Shown here: positions 63,630 to 64,000 of the stretch, one piece after another
Numbering within the stretch: the first letter of the stretch is position 1
How the letters are laid out: each line of letters opens with the position of its first letter
Source of the DNA: Chondrus crispus
Lineage: Eukaryota > Rhodophyta > Florideophyceae > Gigartinales > Gigartinaceae
Length of the DNA: 64,000 bases
Assembly (NCBI RefSeq): GCF_000350225.1
Contig: NW_005179077.1
Location: 62,001-126,000 of the forward strand
Direction: 5' to 3'
Notes under the pieces: model-generated
What the model saw: the letters and a program-made list of their open reading frames with translations, nothing else
Databases searched by the model: none
What the model was told of the DNA's origin: nothing
Program-made: the position numbers and the translations under genes

Positions 63630-63844
63630 ACGCCGCTAAACTGCTCTTCGGTGTCCATAGGGTGAGGATTATTAGTAATTCGCCTTCGTTTTCTCGGACG
63701 GCGCGCCAGCGAGAGCCCCTTGCTACGTGGTTTTCCAGACATGTCGCATGCGCTGCTCGACACAATCCCCGACTTCAAAAACGACGGCAGCAGCTCCCCT
63801 ACCTCGCCATCGTGAGAAACAGCCATGCGAATGCCGGACACATT

Positions 63845-64000
63845 TCACACCTCCGACGGGAGGTGCCCCGAAGCGGAGGCCAGCTGAGCAACCTTGAACA
63901 AAGACAATCGTATGCGATCCGACTGCTCAGTCGGTATCGCAGCGAGCCCCTCATCAGCAAGCACAGCCGGAATGATAGCGACAAGCCTCTTACAAACAAC
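63845..64000 (-). CDS. 3' end of a gene running off the right edge
   Basis: Frame open from the window edge to a TGA at 63845-63847. The composition is natural (LVAIIPAVLADEGLAAIP, then RIRLSLFKVAQLASASGHL). A second natural-looking frame on the same strand (63841-63599, Arg/Lys rich, with RRPRKRRRI) follows in another frame and may be the next exon. Family not recognised. Confidence 0.4.
   Translation of the reverse strand, partial: VVCKRLVAIIPAVLADEGLAAIPTEQSDRIRLSLFKVAQLASASGHLPSEV

Overview
This looks like nuclear DNA of a multicellular red alga (Chondrus-like florideophyte), though the species cannot be fixed from sequence alone. The evidence is intron-poor genes packed in tight convergent and divergent pairs, a nuclear-encoded plastid TatA and a CtpA-type protease, a large share of noncoding repeat-rich DNA, and about 50% GC. 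Introns found by eye are few, short (65-136 bp), and lie toward the 5' half of their genes.

Layout. 1-10.9 kb: one 5'-truncated membrane protein gene beside an assembly gap, then about 6.6 kb with no convincing gene but several hairpins. 11-14 kb: an orphan open frame and gene-free DNA. 14-35 kb: a gene-rich stretch of conserved eukaryotic genes: a mitochondrial membrane protein, LYRM1, two inverted-repeat transposons, LSM1, TAD3/ADAT3, PWP1, a Golgi-type glycosyltransferase, a parvulin-MiaB fusion, TatA, an RCK/MAK-like kinase, ZNHIT3, an MTAP/PNP-family phosphorylase, RCL1 and VPS37. 36-47 kb: two tandem membrane-anchored GH1 glucosidases, a CtpA-like protease, a GNAT acetyltransferase and an ER-type DnaJ. 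47-59 kb: an accessory region with two LTR-like fossil blocks, a PIF/Harbinger-type transposase and a cluster of long, unrecognised proteins. 59.6-64 kb: recognisable host genes (SRP19, a VMA12/TMEM199 protein, a helical-repeat protein, a UBR-type ligase tail) that all carry interruptions or are cut short.

Several genes serve RNA and ribosome biology (LSM1 in mRNA decay, TAD3 and MiaB in tRNA modification, PWP1 and RCL1 in ribosome assembly, ZNHIT3 in snoRNP assembly), but there is no sign of operon-like coupling. The most unusual items are the unknown gene cluster at 52.6-59.1 kb, the parvulin-MiaB fusion, a perfect 95-bp inverted repeat enclosing the MiaB and TatA genes, a dispersed family of GTACC-type palindromes, and the run of damaged host genes at the right end.
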